DNA of 64,000 bases, from NCBI RefSeq assembly GCF_015689335.1, contig NZ_CP065053.1, positions 992,001 through 1,056,000 on the forward strand, read 5' to 3'. Position 1 is the first letter of the stretch. Each line of letters starts with the position of its first letter. Positions 27,591-35,878 of this stretch are shown here, piece by piece. The notes under the pieces are model-generated. The model saw only the letters and a list, made by a program, of their open reading frames with translations, was not told the DNA's origin and made no database searches. A program made the position numbers and the translations under genes. The stretch is from Massilia antarctica (GTDB taxonomy: Bacteria; Pseudomonadota; Gammaproteobacteria; Burkholderiales; Burkholderiaceae_D).

Positions 27591-28442
27591 CTATGACTTG
27601 AGCGCGGCCGCCACCTGCTTCTGGCGCTGCCGCTCGGCGCGCGCCATCATGATGGCGGCGACGATCACGCCGGTCGACACCACCAGTATCGTCAATGCCG
27701 CCACCGCGTTCACGCGCGGGTCCAGGCCCAGGCGCGCGCGCGACATGATCACCAGCGGCATGGTCGTCGCGCCCGGGCCGGACAGGAAGTTCGACAGCAC
27801 CACGTCGTCGAGCGAGAGCGTAAACGTGAGCAGCCAGGCCGAGGCCAGCGACTGCGTGATGTTCGGCAAGGTCGCCAGGAAGAACACCTGGTGCGGACGG
27901 CAGCCAAGGTCCATGGCCGCTTCTTCGAGCGAGCGGTTCATTTCGCGCAGGCGCGACTGCACCACCACGGCCGCATACGCCATGCCGAGCAAGGTATGGC
28001 CGATCCAGATGGTGAAGGCGCCGCGCTCGGGAAAGCCGAAGATCTTCTGCATGGAGACGAGCATCAGCAGCAGCGACAGGCCGATGATCACCTCGGGCAT
28101 GACCAGCGGCGCGCTGACCATGCCGGAGAACAGCAGGCGGCCCGGAAAGCGCTTGTAGCGGTTCAGGGCAAAGGCGGCCATGGTCCCCAGCGGCACGGAC
28201 GCCGTGGCGCTCATCAGGGCGATTTTGAGCGACAGCACGAAGCCGCTGACCAGTTCCGCGTCCCTGAACAGCTCCGGGTACCACTGGGTGGAAAAGCCGC
28301 TCCACACCATGTCCTGGCGCGAGCTGTTAAACGAAAACACGACCAGTACCACCAGCGGCAGGTACAGGAACAGATAGCCCATCGAGAGCCATCCGCGGCC
28401 GAACCAGCGGGCGAGGGTCATCTTGCTCATTTTCTTGTTCAT
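27591..28442 (-). CDS. potI: Polyamine ABC transporter permease (PotI type)
   Basis: A 283-residue inner-membrane permease, about six helices, with the EAA loop region EEAAMDLGCRPHQVFFLATLPN that contacts the ATPase. MNKKMSKMTL at 28442 overlaps the potH stop by four bases, so the frame open further upstream is not used. With potH, the ATPase and the binding protein it forms a type I importer for putrescine/spermidine (PotFGHI/SpuDFGH family). A 76-bp gap separates it from the porin. Confidence 0.9.
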   Translation of the reverse strand: MNKKMSKMTLARWFGRGWLSMGYLFLYLPLVVLVVFSFNSSRQDMVWSGFSTQWYPELFRDAELVSGFVLSLKIALMSATASVPLGTMAAFALNRYKRFPGRLLFSGMVSAPLVMPEVIIGLSLLLMLVSMQKIFGFPERGAFTIWIGHTLLGMAYAAVVVQSRLREMNRSLEEAAMDLGCRPHQVFFLATLPNITQSLASAWLLTFTLSLDDVVLSNFLSGPGATTMPLVIMSRARLGLDPRVNAVAALTILVVSTGVIVAAIMMARAERQRQKQVAAALKS

Positions 28443-29356
28443 GCGTGACCCTCCGCTTCCTGTTCGGCCTTGTACTTGTTGAAGATGGCCATCGGCACCA
28501 GGATCAGGAGGATGGCCACCACCGCCAGCGCCGAGGCGCGCGGCCAGTCGGTATTGACGAAAAACTCGTCCCACAGCAGGCGCCCGATCATCAGGGTTTC
28601 GGGGCCGCCGAGCAGCTCCGGGATGACGAATTCGCCCACTGCCGGAATGAATACCAGCATGGCGCCGGCGATGATGCCCGACTTCGACAGCGGCACGGTA
28701 ATCCTCCAGAAGGCTTGCCACGGCGTGGCGCCCAGGTCGGCCGCCGCTTCCAGGAAGCGCACATCCATTTTCACTAGGTTGGCGTACAGCGGCAGGATCA
28801 TGAACGGCAGGTAGGCATAGAACATCCCCAGCACCAGCGCGAACGGGGTGTTCATCATTTTGAGCGGTTCGTTGATCGCCCCGAGCCACAGCAGCAGGTT
28901 GTTGAGCAGGCCCTGGTTGGCCAGGATGCCCTTCCAGGCGTAGATGCGCAGCAGGAAGGAGGTCCAGAACGGCAGCATCACCATCATCAGCAGCACCGTG
29001 CGGTACGCGGGCCGGGCGCGCGCCATGAAGTAGGCGAAGGGGTAGCCGGTCACCAGGCACAGGACCATGGTCATGCCCGCGTAGCCGAGCGAGCGCAGGA
29101 AGGTCCACAGGTAGTTGTCGTCCTCGGTGAGGGCGACGTAGTTGACGATTTTTGCCTTGATGTGGATGACGCCATCGCTGAAGGTCAGCAAGGGGCCGAA
29201 CGGGCTGCCGCTGTCGTCGAGTTCCGAGAAACTCATGCGCAGCACGATCAGGAACGGGATCAGGAAGGCGATGGTCAGCCAGACCAGCGGCACGCCGATG
29301 ACGAAACGGCGGCCGGCCGCGGGAGGTCGAAACTTCGGGCTCGGGTTGGAGTTCAT
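28439..29356 (-). CDS. potH: Polyamine ABC transporter permease (PotH type)
   Basis: A 305-residue permease with six predicted helices, including a large periplasmic loop after helix 1 as in PotB/PotH, and the EAA segment EAAADLGATPWQAFWRITVP. Partner of the downstream permease, with which it shares ATGA. It begins eight bases after the ATPase gene. Pairing a PotH- and a PotI-type permease is the standard polyamine importer layout. Confidence 0.9.
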   Translation of the reverse strand: MNSNPSPKFRPPAAGRRFVIGVPLVWLTIAFLIPFLIVLRMSFSELDDSGSPFGPLLTFSDGVIHIKAKIVNYVALTEDDNYLWTFLRSLGYAGMTMVLCLVTGYPFAYFMARARPAYRTVLLMMVMLPFWTSFLLRIYAWKGILANQGLLNNLLLWLGAINEPLKMMNTPFALVLGMFYAYLPFMILPLYANLVKMDVRFLEAAADLGATPWQAFWRITVPLSKSGIIAGAMLVFIPAVGEFVIPELLGGPETLMIGRLLWDEFFVNTDWPRASALAVVAILLILVPMAIFNKYKAEQEAEGHA

Positions 29357-29363
29357 GGCCGCC

Positions 29364-30497
29364 TCAATTGGTCAGGACCACGATGTCGCTGCCGTCCCAC
29401 CACGCGACGACGCGCTGGCCGCGCTCCATGCGCGCCTCTTCATGGCGCGCCGCGTTGGTGCGCGCCACCTTGAGCATGCCGCCCTGCGCCAGGCGCACCT
29501 GGTAGTGGGTCTCGTTGCCGAAGTAGGAAACGTTGGCAATCTCCCCGGTGACGCAGTTGTAGCCGTCTTCGGCGGCCGAGGCGCGCTGCTCCACACCCGG
29601 CAGGTCGCGCTGCAGGGCGATTTTTTCGGGCCGCACCGCCACGCTGACCGGCATGTTGATGGTGCCGCTGATGCCGTGGCTGACGTAATGCCGGCATTCT
29701 TGTGTTTCGATGATGACGTGGTCGGGCTGGTCGACCCGCACATGGCCGTCGAACATGTTGACGCTGCCGATGAAGTCCGCCACGAAGCGGCAGTTGGGCG
29801 TTTCATAGATGTCGCCCGGCGCCCCCACCTGCAGGATGCGTCCTTCGCTCATGACGGCGATGCGGGTGGCCATGCTCATGGCCTCGTCCTGGTCGTGGGT
29901 GACCATCACGCAGGTCACGCCAACCTGCTCGATGATGTTCACCAGTTCCATCTGGGTCTGTTCGCGCAGCTTTTTATCGAGCGCGCCGAGCGGCTCGTCG
30001 AGCAGCAGCAACTGGGGGCGCTTGGCCAGGCTGCGCGCCAGCGCCACGCGCTGCTGCTGCCCGCCCGAGAGCTGGTGCGGCTTGCGCTTGGCATAGGCGC
30101 CCAGCTGCACCAGCGCCAGCATCTGCTCGACCCGTTCAGCCACTTCCGCCCTGGGCAGGCCGTCGCGGCGCAGGCCGAAGGCGACGTTGTCCCACACCGT
30201 CAGGTGCGGGAACAGCGCGTACGACTGGAACATCATGTTGACCGGGCGCTCGTAGGGCGGCACCCCGACCAGGTCCTGCCCGGCCAGTTCGATGGTGCCC
30301 GCGGTCGGCGTCTCGAAACCCGCCAGCATGCGCAGCAGGGTCGATTTGCCGCAGCCGGAGCTGCCCAGCAGCGCGAAGATCTCGCCCTTGTCGATGGCGA
30401 GCGAAATGTCGTTCACGGCGCGCACGCCGTCGAATGCCTTGACGAGGTTGCGGATCAGGAGAAAAGGCTGCGAACTTGCGGGTTGTGCATTCGTCAT
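29364..30497 (-). CDS. potG: Polyamine ABC transporter ATP-binding protein
   Basis: A 377-residue ATPase: Walker A GSSGCGKST (45-53), signature LSGGQQQRVALARSL, Walker B LLLLDEPLGALD, and a C-terminal TOBE-like regulatory domain of about 120 residues. Subfamily CysA/PotA-G. It drives import through the two permeases encoded next. It is preceded by 67 bp after the binding-protein gene. Confidence 0.92.
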   Translation of the reverse strand: MTNAQPASSQPFLLIRNLVKAFDGVRAVNDISLAIDKGEIFALLGSSGCGKSTLLRMLAGFETPTAGTIELAGQDLVGVPPYERPVNMMFQSYALFPHLTVWDNVAFGLRRDGLPRAEVAERVEQMLALVQLGAYAKRKPHQLSGGQQQRVALARSLAKRPQLLLLDEPLGALDKKLREQTQMELVNIIEQVGVTCVMVTHDQDEAMSMATRIAVMSEGRILQVGAPGDIYETPNCRFVADFIGSVNMFDGHVRVDQPDHVIIETQECRHYVSHGISGTINMPVSVAVRPEKIALQRDLPGVEQRASAAEDGYNCVTGEIANVSYFGNETHYQVRLAQGGMLKVARTNAARHEEARMERGQRVVAWWDGSDIVVLTN

Positions 30498-30564
30498 ATG
30501 AATGATGAAAGAATAGGCAAAGCCGCAATTTTATCGGACATACGCCGGTATGCAGGCAAAATGA

Positions 30565-31674
30565 TTACATCCCGGTCTTAAAACGCGTAAATACGCGCGT
30601 CATGGTGCGGCGCGCGTCGGCGCTCAGGGGTTCGGGCACCACCATGCGCTGCTTGTCCGTGTCGGGCAGGTAGACCGTGTGGTTGCCGGCGATGTCGGGC
30701 CGCACCAGGCGCGTGGCGGCCGCATTCGGGTTGGCGTAAAAGACCTTGTTGGTCAGGCTGGCGTGCACCTCGGGGCGCAGGATGTAGTTGATCCACAGGT
30801 GGGCGTTGCCCGGATGCGGGGCGTCGGCCGGAATGGCCATGGTGTCGAACATCAGGGTCGCGCTCTTCGGCACCAGGGCCACGATGTTCTGGCCGTTCTT
30901 GCTGTCGATGGCGCGCTGGCGCGCGATGTTGATGTCCCCCGACCAGCCGAGCGAGACGCACAGGGCGCCGTTGGCCAGGTCGTTGATGTAGCCGGCGGAG
31001 CTGAACAGGGTCACCGATGGCCGGATCGCCTGCAGCATGCGGGCCGCGTCCTGGTAGTCGGCGCTGTTTTTCGAATAGGCCGGTTTGCCGATGTAGAGCA
31101 GCGCGGCGGGCAGCACCTCGGACGGGGAATCAAGAAAGGAAATGCCGCACGATTTGAGCTTGCTCGCGTAGCGCGGATCGAACACCAGGTCCCACACGTT
31201 GTCGGGCATGGGCAAGCTGCCCAGGGCCGCCTTGACCTTGTCGACGTTGATGCCCAAGGTGGTGTAGCCCCACAGCCAGACCACCAGGTGCTTGTTGTCC
31301 GGGTCGAGCCGTTTGACCAGCGTTTGCAGCGCCGGATCGAGATTGGCCAGGTTGGGCAGGCTGGCCTTGTCCAGGGGCCGCAGCAGGCCGCCATCGATCT
31401 GCAGGCGCGCCCAGTGGGCCGTGGGGACTACGATGTCGTAGCCGGTCTTGCCGGCGGTGAGCTTGGCGTGCAGGACTTCGTTGCTGTCGAACAGATCGTA
31501 GCGGACCTTGATGCCGGTTTCTTTTTCGAAGTTGCGGACCGTGTCGTCGGCGATGTAGTCGGACCAGTTGTAGATGTTGAGGATTTTTTCTTCCTCCGGA
31601 GCGGCGAGCGCCACCTTGGCGGCGGCCGCGAGGCCGAGGATGAAGCACTGTGCGATGCGGCCTATCGTCTTCAT
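30565..31674 (-). CDS. potF: Periplasmic polyamine-binding protein
   Basis: A 369-residue extracellular solute-binding protein with a signal peptide (residues 1 to about 24, ending ALAA). The mature N terminus, ILNIYNWSDYIADDTV, is the hallmark of PotF/SpuD/SpuE-type proteins. It captures putrescine and/or spermidine and hands it to PotGHI. Pseudomonas spu operons encode two such proteins (SpuD and SpuE); only one is here. Ligand preference was not assigned. Confidence 0.9.
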   Translation of the reverse strand: MKTIGRIAQCFILGLAAAAKVALAAPEEEKILNIYNWSDYIADDTVRNFEKETGIKVRYDLFDSNEVLHAKLTAGKTGYDIVVPTAHWARLQIDGGLLRPLDKASLPNLANLDPALQTLVKRLDPDNKHLVVWLWGYTTLGINVDKVKAALGSLPMPDNVWDLVFDPRYASKLKSCGISFLDSPSEVLPAALLYIGKPAYSKNSADYQDAARMLQAIRPSVTLFSSAGYINDLANGALCVSLGWSGDINIARQRAIDSKNGQNIVALVPKSATLMFDTMAIPADAPHPGNAHLWINYILRPEVHASLTNKVFYANPNAAATRLVRPDIAGNHTVYLPDTDKQRMVVPEPLSADARRTMTRVFTRFKTGM

Positions 31675-31699
31675 CCTGCCTCCCGTTGTTAACGTGAAT

Positions 31700-33148
31700 T
31701 CAAGTGACCCAGCCCCGCTGCTGCAAGTCGATCAGGGTGGCCTCGAGGCAGTACCTGATCTTGAAAATCATTTCGTCGATCTGCGCCCGCGTCATCACCA
31801 GCGGCGGTGCGATGATCATGCGGTCGCCCACGGCGCGCATGATGATCCCGTTGGCGAACATGTAGCCGCGGCAGATCATGCCCACGCCCTGCTCCGGCTC
31901 GAAGAACTCGCAGTCGTGCACCGCTGCGGCCTTCTTGCGCACCAGGTTCAGCCCCGCCACGAAACCGCAGCTGTCGGCGTAACCCACCAGCGGATGATCC
32001 ATCAGCTCCGCGAACTTCTCCTTGAGGTACGGGCCGGTGTCCTGCGCCACCTGCTGCACCAGACGCTCGTCGATCAGGATGCGGATGTTTTCCAGCGCCG
32101 CCGCGCAGGCCACCGGGTGGCCCGAATACGTGAACCCGTGATTGAAGTCGCCGCCTTCGTGGATCAGCACGTCCGCTACCCGATCACCGACCAGCACGCC
32201 ACCTAAGGGAACATATCCCGAGGTCACCCCCTTCGCGAACGTAATCAAGTCAGGTTTGATCTGCATCAATTCAGAGCCAAACCATGTACCAAGACGGCCA
32301 AAACCGCAAATGACTTCGTCGGCGATCAAGAGCACGCCGTACTTGTCGCAGATGCGGCCGATTTCGGGCCAGTAGGTGGCCGGGGGGATGATCACGCCGC
32401 CGGCGCCCTGCACCGGTTCGCCGATGAAGGCGGCGACCTTGTCGGGGCCGACCTCGAGGATCTTGGTCTCCAGCCAGCCGGCGGCCACGATGCCGAATTC
32501 GTCGGCGCTCATGCCGCTGCCGTTTTCCAGCCAGTTCGGCTGGCCGATATGCTCGATCCCGGGGATCATGCCGCCCTGCTCGTGCATGCCCGCCATGCCG
32601 CCCAGCGCCGCGCCGGCCACCGTGCTGCCGTGGTAGGCGTTGTAGCGGCTGATGATGGTGTGGCGCTGAGGGAAGCCTTTCAGGTCCCAGTAGCGGCGCA
32701 CCATGCGCAGGTTGGTGTCGTTCGCTTCCGAGCCGGAGCCGGTGAAGAACACGTGGTTGAACTGGGGCGGCGAAATCTCCACCAGCAGCGCGGCCAGGCG
32801 GGTGGCCGGCACGTTGGTGGTGTTGAAGAAGCTGTTATAGAAGGGCAGGGTCTGCATCTGGCGGTACACCGCGTCCGAGATGCTGGTGCGCCCGTAGCCG
32901 ACATTGACGCACCACAGGCCCGACATCCCGTCGAGGATCTTGTTACCCTCCGAATCCCACAGGTAGATGCCGTCGCCGCGCACCATCACGCGCGCGCCGC
33001 GTTCGCCCAGCGCCTTGTGGTCGGTGAAGGGATGCATGTAGTGCGCCGCATCCTGGCGCTGGATTTCGGCGGTGTCGTAGACGTCGTGTGTCGCGGCCTT
33101 GACCGACGCGACCAGCGCGGCGCTCGGGACCATGGGGTTGGCTGTCAT
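31700..33148 (-). CDS. spuC: Putrescine--pyruvate aminotransferase
   Basis: A 482-residue class III PLP aminotransferase. The PLP lysine is Lys306 in TFAKGVTSGY; ADEVICGFGRLG and GSGSEANDTNLR are typical. It resembles SpuC, which transfers an amino group from putrescine (or related diamines) to pyruvate, giving 4-aminobutyraldehyde that PuuC oxidises to GABA. It is placed between puuA and potF exactly as in the Pseudomonas spuABCDEFGH order. Other omega-aminotransferases look alike, so specificity rests mainly on context. Confidence 0.85.
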   Translation of the reverse strand: MTANPMVPSAALVASVKAATHDVYDTAEIQRQDAAHYMHPFTDHKALGERGARVMVRGDGIYLWDSEGNKILDGMSGLWCVNVGYGRTSISDAVYRQMQTLPFYNSFFNTTNVPATRLAALLVEISPPQFNHVFFTGSGSEANDTNLRMVRRYWDLKGFPQRHTIISRYNAYHGSTVAGAALGGMAGMHEQGGMIPGIEHIGQPNWLENGSGMSADEFGIVAAGWLETKILEVGPDKVAAFIGEPVQGAGGVIIPPATYWPEIGRICDKYGVLLIADEVICGFGRLGTWFGSELMQIKPDLITFAKGVTSGYVPLGGVLVGDRVADVLIHEGGDFNHGFTYSGHPVACAAALENIRILIDERLVQQVAQDTGPYLKEKFAELMDHPLVGYADSCGFVAGLNLVRKKAAAVHDCEFFEPEQGVGMICRGYMFANGIIMRAVGDRMIIAPPLVMTRAQIDEMIFKIRYCLEATLIDLQQRGWVT

Positions 33149-33207
33149 GATGGACCTCGTTTCTAATTATTGTCGGTGCTCTTGCTTGTTATAGGTGCGG
33201 CAGAAAA

Positions 33208-34578
33208 TCAAACGTGGAGCAGCAAATGCTCGCGCTCCCACGGGCTGATGACGGTCATGAATTCCTGGTGTTCGAGGTCCTTGATGGCCGCATACACGTC
33301 GATGAAGCGCTCGCCCAGCACCGTGCGCAGCTTGTCCTCGGCGCGCAGCAGGTGCAGTGCTTCGGGCAGGCCCTGGGGCAGTTCGAACGGCAGTTCATAG
33401 GCGCTGCCATTCATCATGGCGGTCGGTTCGAGCTGCTCGGTCATGCCGAGGTAGCCACAGGCCAGGGTCACGGCCAATGCCAGGTAGGGGTTGGCGTCGG
33501 CGCCGATGATGCGGTTTTCCACGCGCCGGTCCTGCACGCCCGATTCGGGCACGCGAAAGCCCACCGTGCGGTTGTCCAGGCCCCACTGGATATTGATCGG
33601 CGCAGCCGTGTGGCGCACGATGCGGCGGTACGAATTGACGTACGGCGCGACGATGGCCATGGCCGACGGCATGTAGCGCTGCAGCCCGCCGATGTACTGC
33701 TTGAACAGGGGCGAGGCCGAACCATCTTCGCTGCTGAAGATATTCAGGCCGGTCTTGGTGTCGACCACGCTCTGGTGCACGTGCATGGCCGAACCGGGTT
33801 CGCCCGCCATCGGCTTGGCCATGAAGGTGGCGTACATGTCGTGCTTGAGGGCTGCCTCGCGCAAGGTGCGCTTGAAGAAGAATACCTTGTCGGCCAGGCC
33901 GAGCGGGTCGCCATGCAGGAAGTTGATTTCCATCTGGCCGGCGCCGATCTCGTGGATCAGGGTGTCGACGTCGAGGTTCATCAGTTCGCAGTAATCGTAG
34001 ATATCCTCGAACAGCGGGTCGAATTCGTTGACGGCGTCGATGCTGTAGACCTGGCGGCTGGTTTCGGCGCGGCCGCTGCGGCCGATCGGCGGTTTGAGCG
34101 GCAGGTCGGGATCGATATTCTTGGCGGTCAGGTAGAACTCGAGTTCGGGCGCGACCACCGGCTTCCAGCCCTTGTCGGCGTACAGTTTCAGGACGCGGCG
34201 CAGTACCGTGCGCGGCGCGAAGTCGACCAGTTTGCCGTCGGCGAAATAGCAGTCGTGGATCACCTGCGCGGTCGGGTCGACCGCCCATGGCACCATGGTG
34301 ATGGTGGTCGGATCGGCCTTGAGGATCATGTCGCGGTCGGTGGCCGAGATGGCGCGGTCGTAGGCCTCGTCATCTACGGGATAGTTGCCGGTCACGGTCA
34401 TCCCCAGCACCGCCTCGGGAATGCGCATGCCGCGCTCCTGGGTGAATTTGCCGCGCGGGAGGATCTTGCCGCGCGCGACCCCGGTCAGGTCGGGGATCAG
34501 GCATTCGATTTCGGTGACCCGTTTTTCGTTGAGCCACAGGTCCATGTCGGTATAGGTAAAGTTTTCGCGAATTGCCAT
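33208..34578 (-). CDS. puuA: Gamma-glutamylputrescine synthetase (glutamine synthetase family)
   Basis: A 456-residue GS-fold ligase. The N-terminal IPDLTGVARGKILPRGKF replaces the usual GlnA start and is typical of PuuA/SpuB. The EIGAGQMEINF metal-site segment and the AMHVHQS motif are present. It joins glutamate to putrescine with ATP, making gamma-glutamylputrescine. It is between puuD and spuC. No gene for the matching oxidase (PuuB) is in this window. Confidence 0.88.
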   Translation of the reverse strand: MAIRENFTYTDMDLWLNEKRVTEIECLIPDLTGVARGKILPRGKFTQERGMRIPEAVLGMTVTGNYPVDDEAYDRAISATDRDMILKADPTTITMVPWAVDPTAQVIHDCYFADGKLVDFAPRTVLRRVLKLYADKGWKPVVAPELEFYLTAKNIDPDLPLKPPIGRSGRAETSRQVYSIDAVNEFDPLFEDIYDYCELMNLDVDTLIHEIGAGQMEINFLHGDPLGLADKVFFFKRTLREAALKHDMYATFMAKPMAGEPGSAMHVHQSVVDTKTGLNIFSSEDGSASPLFKQYIGGLQRYMPSAMAIVAPYVNSYRRIVRHTAAPINIQWGLDNRTVGFRVPESGVQDRRVENRIIGADANPYLALAVTLACGYLGMTEQLEPTAMMNGSAYELPFELPQGLPEALHLLRAEDKLRTVLGERFIDVYAAIKDLEHQEFMTVISPWEREHLLLHV

Positions 34579-34725
34579 GATGTTCTCTCTGTAGTTTGCG
34601 CTCTGTTATTTGCTCATGCGCGCGCGGGCAGATGCCGCCGGCGTGCTGGGGAAGCGAGGATGGCAGGCGGCGCTACGGCACGCAGCGCAGGGCCCACTTT
34701 TCGTAATGGCTGGTGGCGTGTGTCG

Positions 34726-35490
34726 TCATGCGCGCCCCTCGCGCCTGGCCTGGAACGCGCGGCAGGCCTGGCCGAAGGCGCCGAACATGGCCATCGAAGC
34801 GGGGTTGTCGAGGATCTGCCATTCGGGATGCCACTGCACCGCCAGGGTGAAGCCGGGCGCGGACGGCACCGAAAAGGCTTCCACCAGACCATCGTGCGAC
34901 ACCGCTTCGACGGCGATGCCGGGCGCGAGCCGGTCCACGCCCTGCCCGTGCAGCGAATTGACGGCGATCCACTCCACGCCGCCGAGCATGCGCTGGAAGG
35001 CGCCGCCTTGTGTGAGGATGACGTCGTGGGCCGGGCCGTACTGGTCTTCGATGGACGCGTCGGGGTCTTCGCGGTGGTCCATCTTGCCTTCGACTTCCTG
35101 CACCGCCTGATACAGGCTGCCGCCGAGGGCCACGTTTATCTCCTGGAACCCGCGGCATACCGCGATCAGGGGGATGCCGCGTTCGAGGGCGGCGCGGATC
35201 AGCGGCAAGGTGGTGGCGTCGCGCGCGCGGTCCTGCGGCAGGCTCGGGTCGAGCACGTCCTGGTCGTAGCAGCTCGGATGCACGTTCGAGGCCGAACCGG
35301 TGAGCATGATGCCGTCGCACACCGACAGCGACGCCTCCAGATCGAGCGCGGCGCCGAGCGCGGGCAGGATCATGGGAGCGCAGTCGGCGCCGAGGACGAC
35401 GGCGTCGACATATTTAAGCTGCGCGGCGTGATACGGATGAGGTCCGATCTGGCGCGTGCAGGCGGGAACGAGGACGATAGGGCGGCGCAT
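34726..35490 (-). CDS. puuD: Gamma-glutamyl-gamma-aminobutyrate hydrolase
   Basis: A 254-residue class I glutamine-amidotransferase-like hydrolase: Cys112 in IAVCRGFQEINV, His in VQWHPEW. It releases GABA from gamma-Glu-GABA. Start ATG 35490 (MRRPIVLVPACTR) fits the family; an ATG 81 bp upstream (35571) gives an unusual extension. First gene of the ten-gene minus-strand operon; 147 bp with nothing notable separate it from puuA. Confidence 0.9.
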   Translation of the reverse strand: MRRPIVLVPACTRQIGPHPYHAAQLKYVDAVVLGADCAPMILPALGAALDLEASLSVCDGIMLTGSASNVHPSCYDQDVLDPSLPQDRARDATTLPLIRAALERGIPLIAVCRGFQEINVALGGSLYQAVQEVEGKMDHREDPDASIEDQYGPAHDVILTQGGAFQRMLGGVEWIAVNSLHGQGVDRLAPGIAVEAVSHDGLVEAFSVPSAPGFTLAVQWHPEWQILDNPASMAMFGAFGQACRAFQARREGRA

Positions 35491-35878
35491 GATTGTCGGT
35501 ATAGGAACGAATGACGCTCTCGTTTCATCATAATGGCTAATCGGCCTGATGGCGAGTGCTGCTTGATCCATCTCAAATGGACTCCTTAGGGTTGACGTAA
35601 ATCAATACGTTCCCACCATTAGAGCTTACCGGCAAGTTGTCAAAGATGCCAACACGAACCGCCGTGGCTGAAGAATTGCTTGACTGGAATTAATTTCTTA
35701 ATTGAGGTCAGACCCCGGCGGGGGGGGGGGTGAAGCCAACTTGAGCATGGGCCTGCCAGCCCAGGCGCGCTTGTGCAGGGACAAAAGCTTGCGCGCGCCG
35801 CTGCCGGGCAATCGATGGCAAAAAACGCTAAGATGATTGCCCGGCCTTCGCGCCCAGCCCTCTGACGAAAGCTCCCCT
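35491..35878. other. 388-bp divergent regulatory region, puuD / gabD
   Basis: No gene is seen. It holds a TTGACA hexamer on the minus strand (35643-35638), an inverted repeat ACGTA-N6-TACGT (35595-35610), the half-motif GAGGTCAGACCCC (35704-35716), and a run of eleven G (35720-35730). It must carry the promoters for the polyamine operon and for gabD. Confidence 0.6.
35595..35610. promoter_or_regulatory. Possible operator ACGTA-N6-TACGT
   Basis: A perfect 5-bp inverted repeat with a 6-bp AT-rich spacer, 105 bp upstream of the puuD start and just downstream of the minus-strand TTGACA. Its position would suit a repressor of the polyamine operon. Short palindromes are common, so this is weak. 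Confidence 0.3.
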
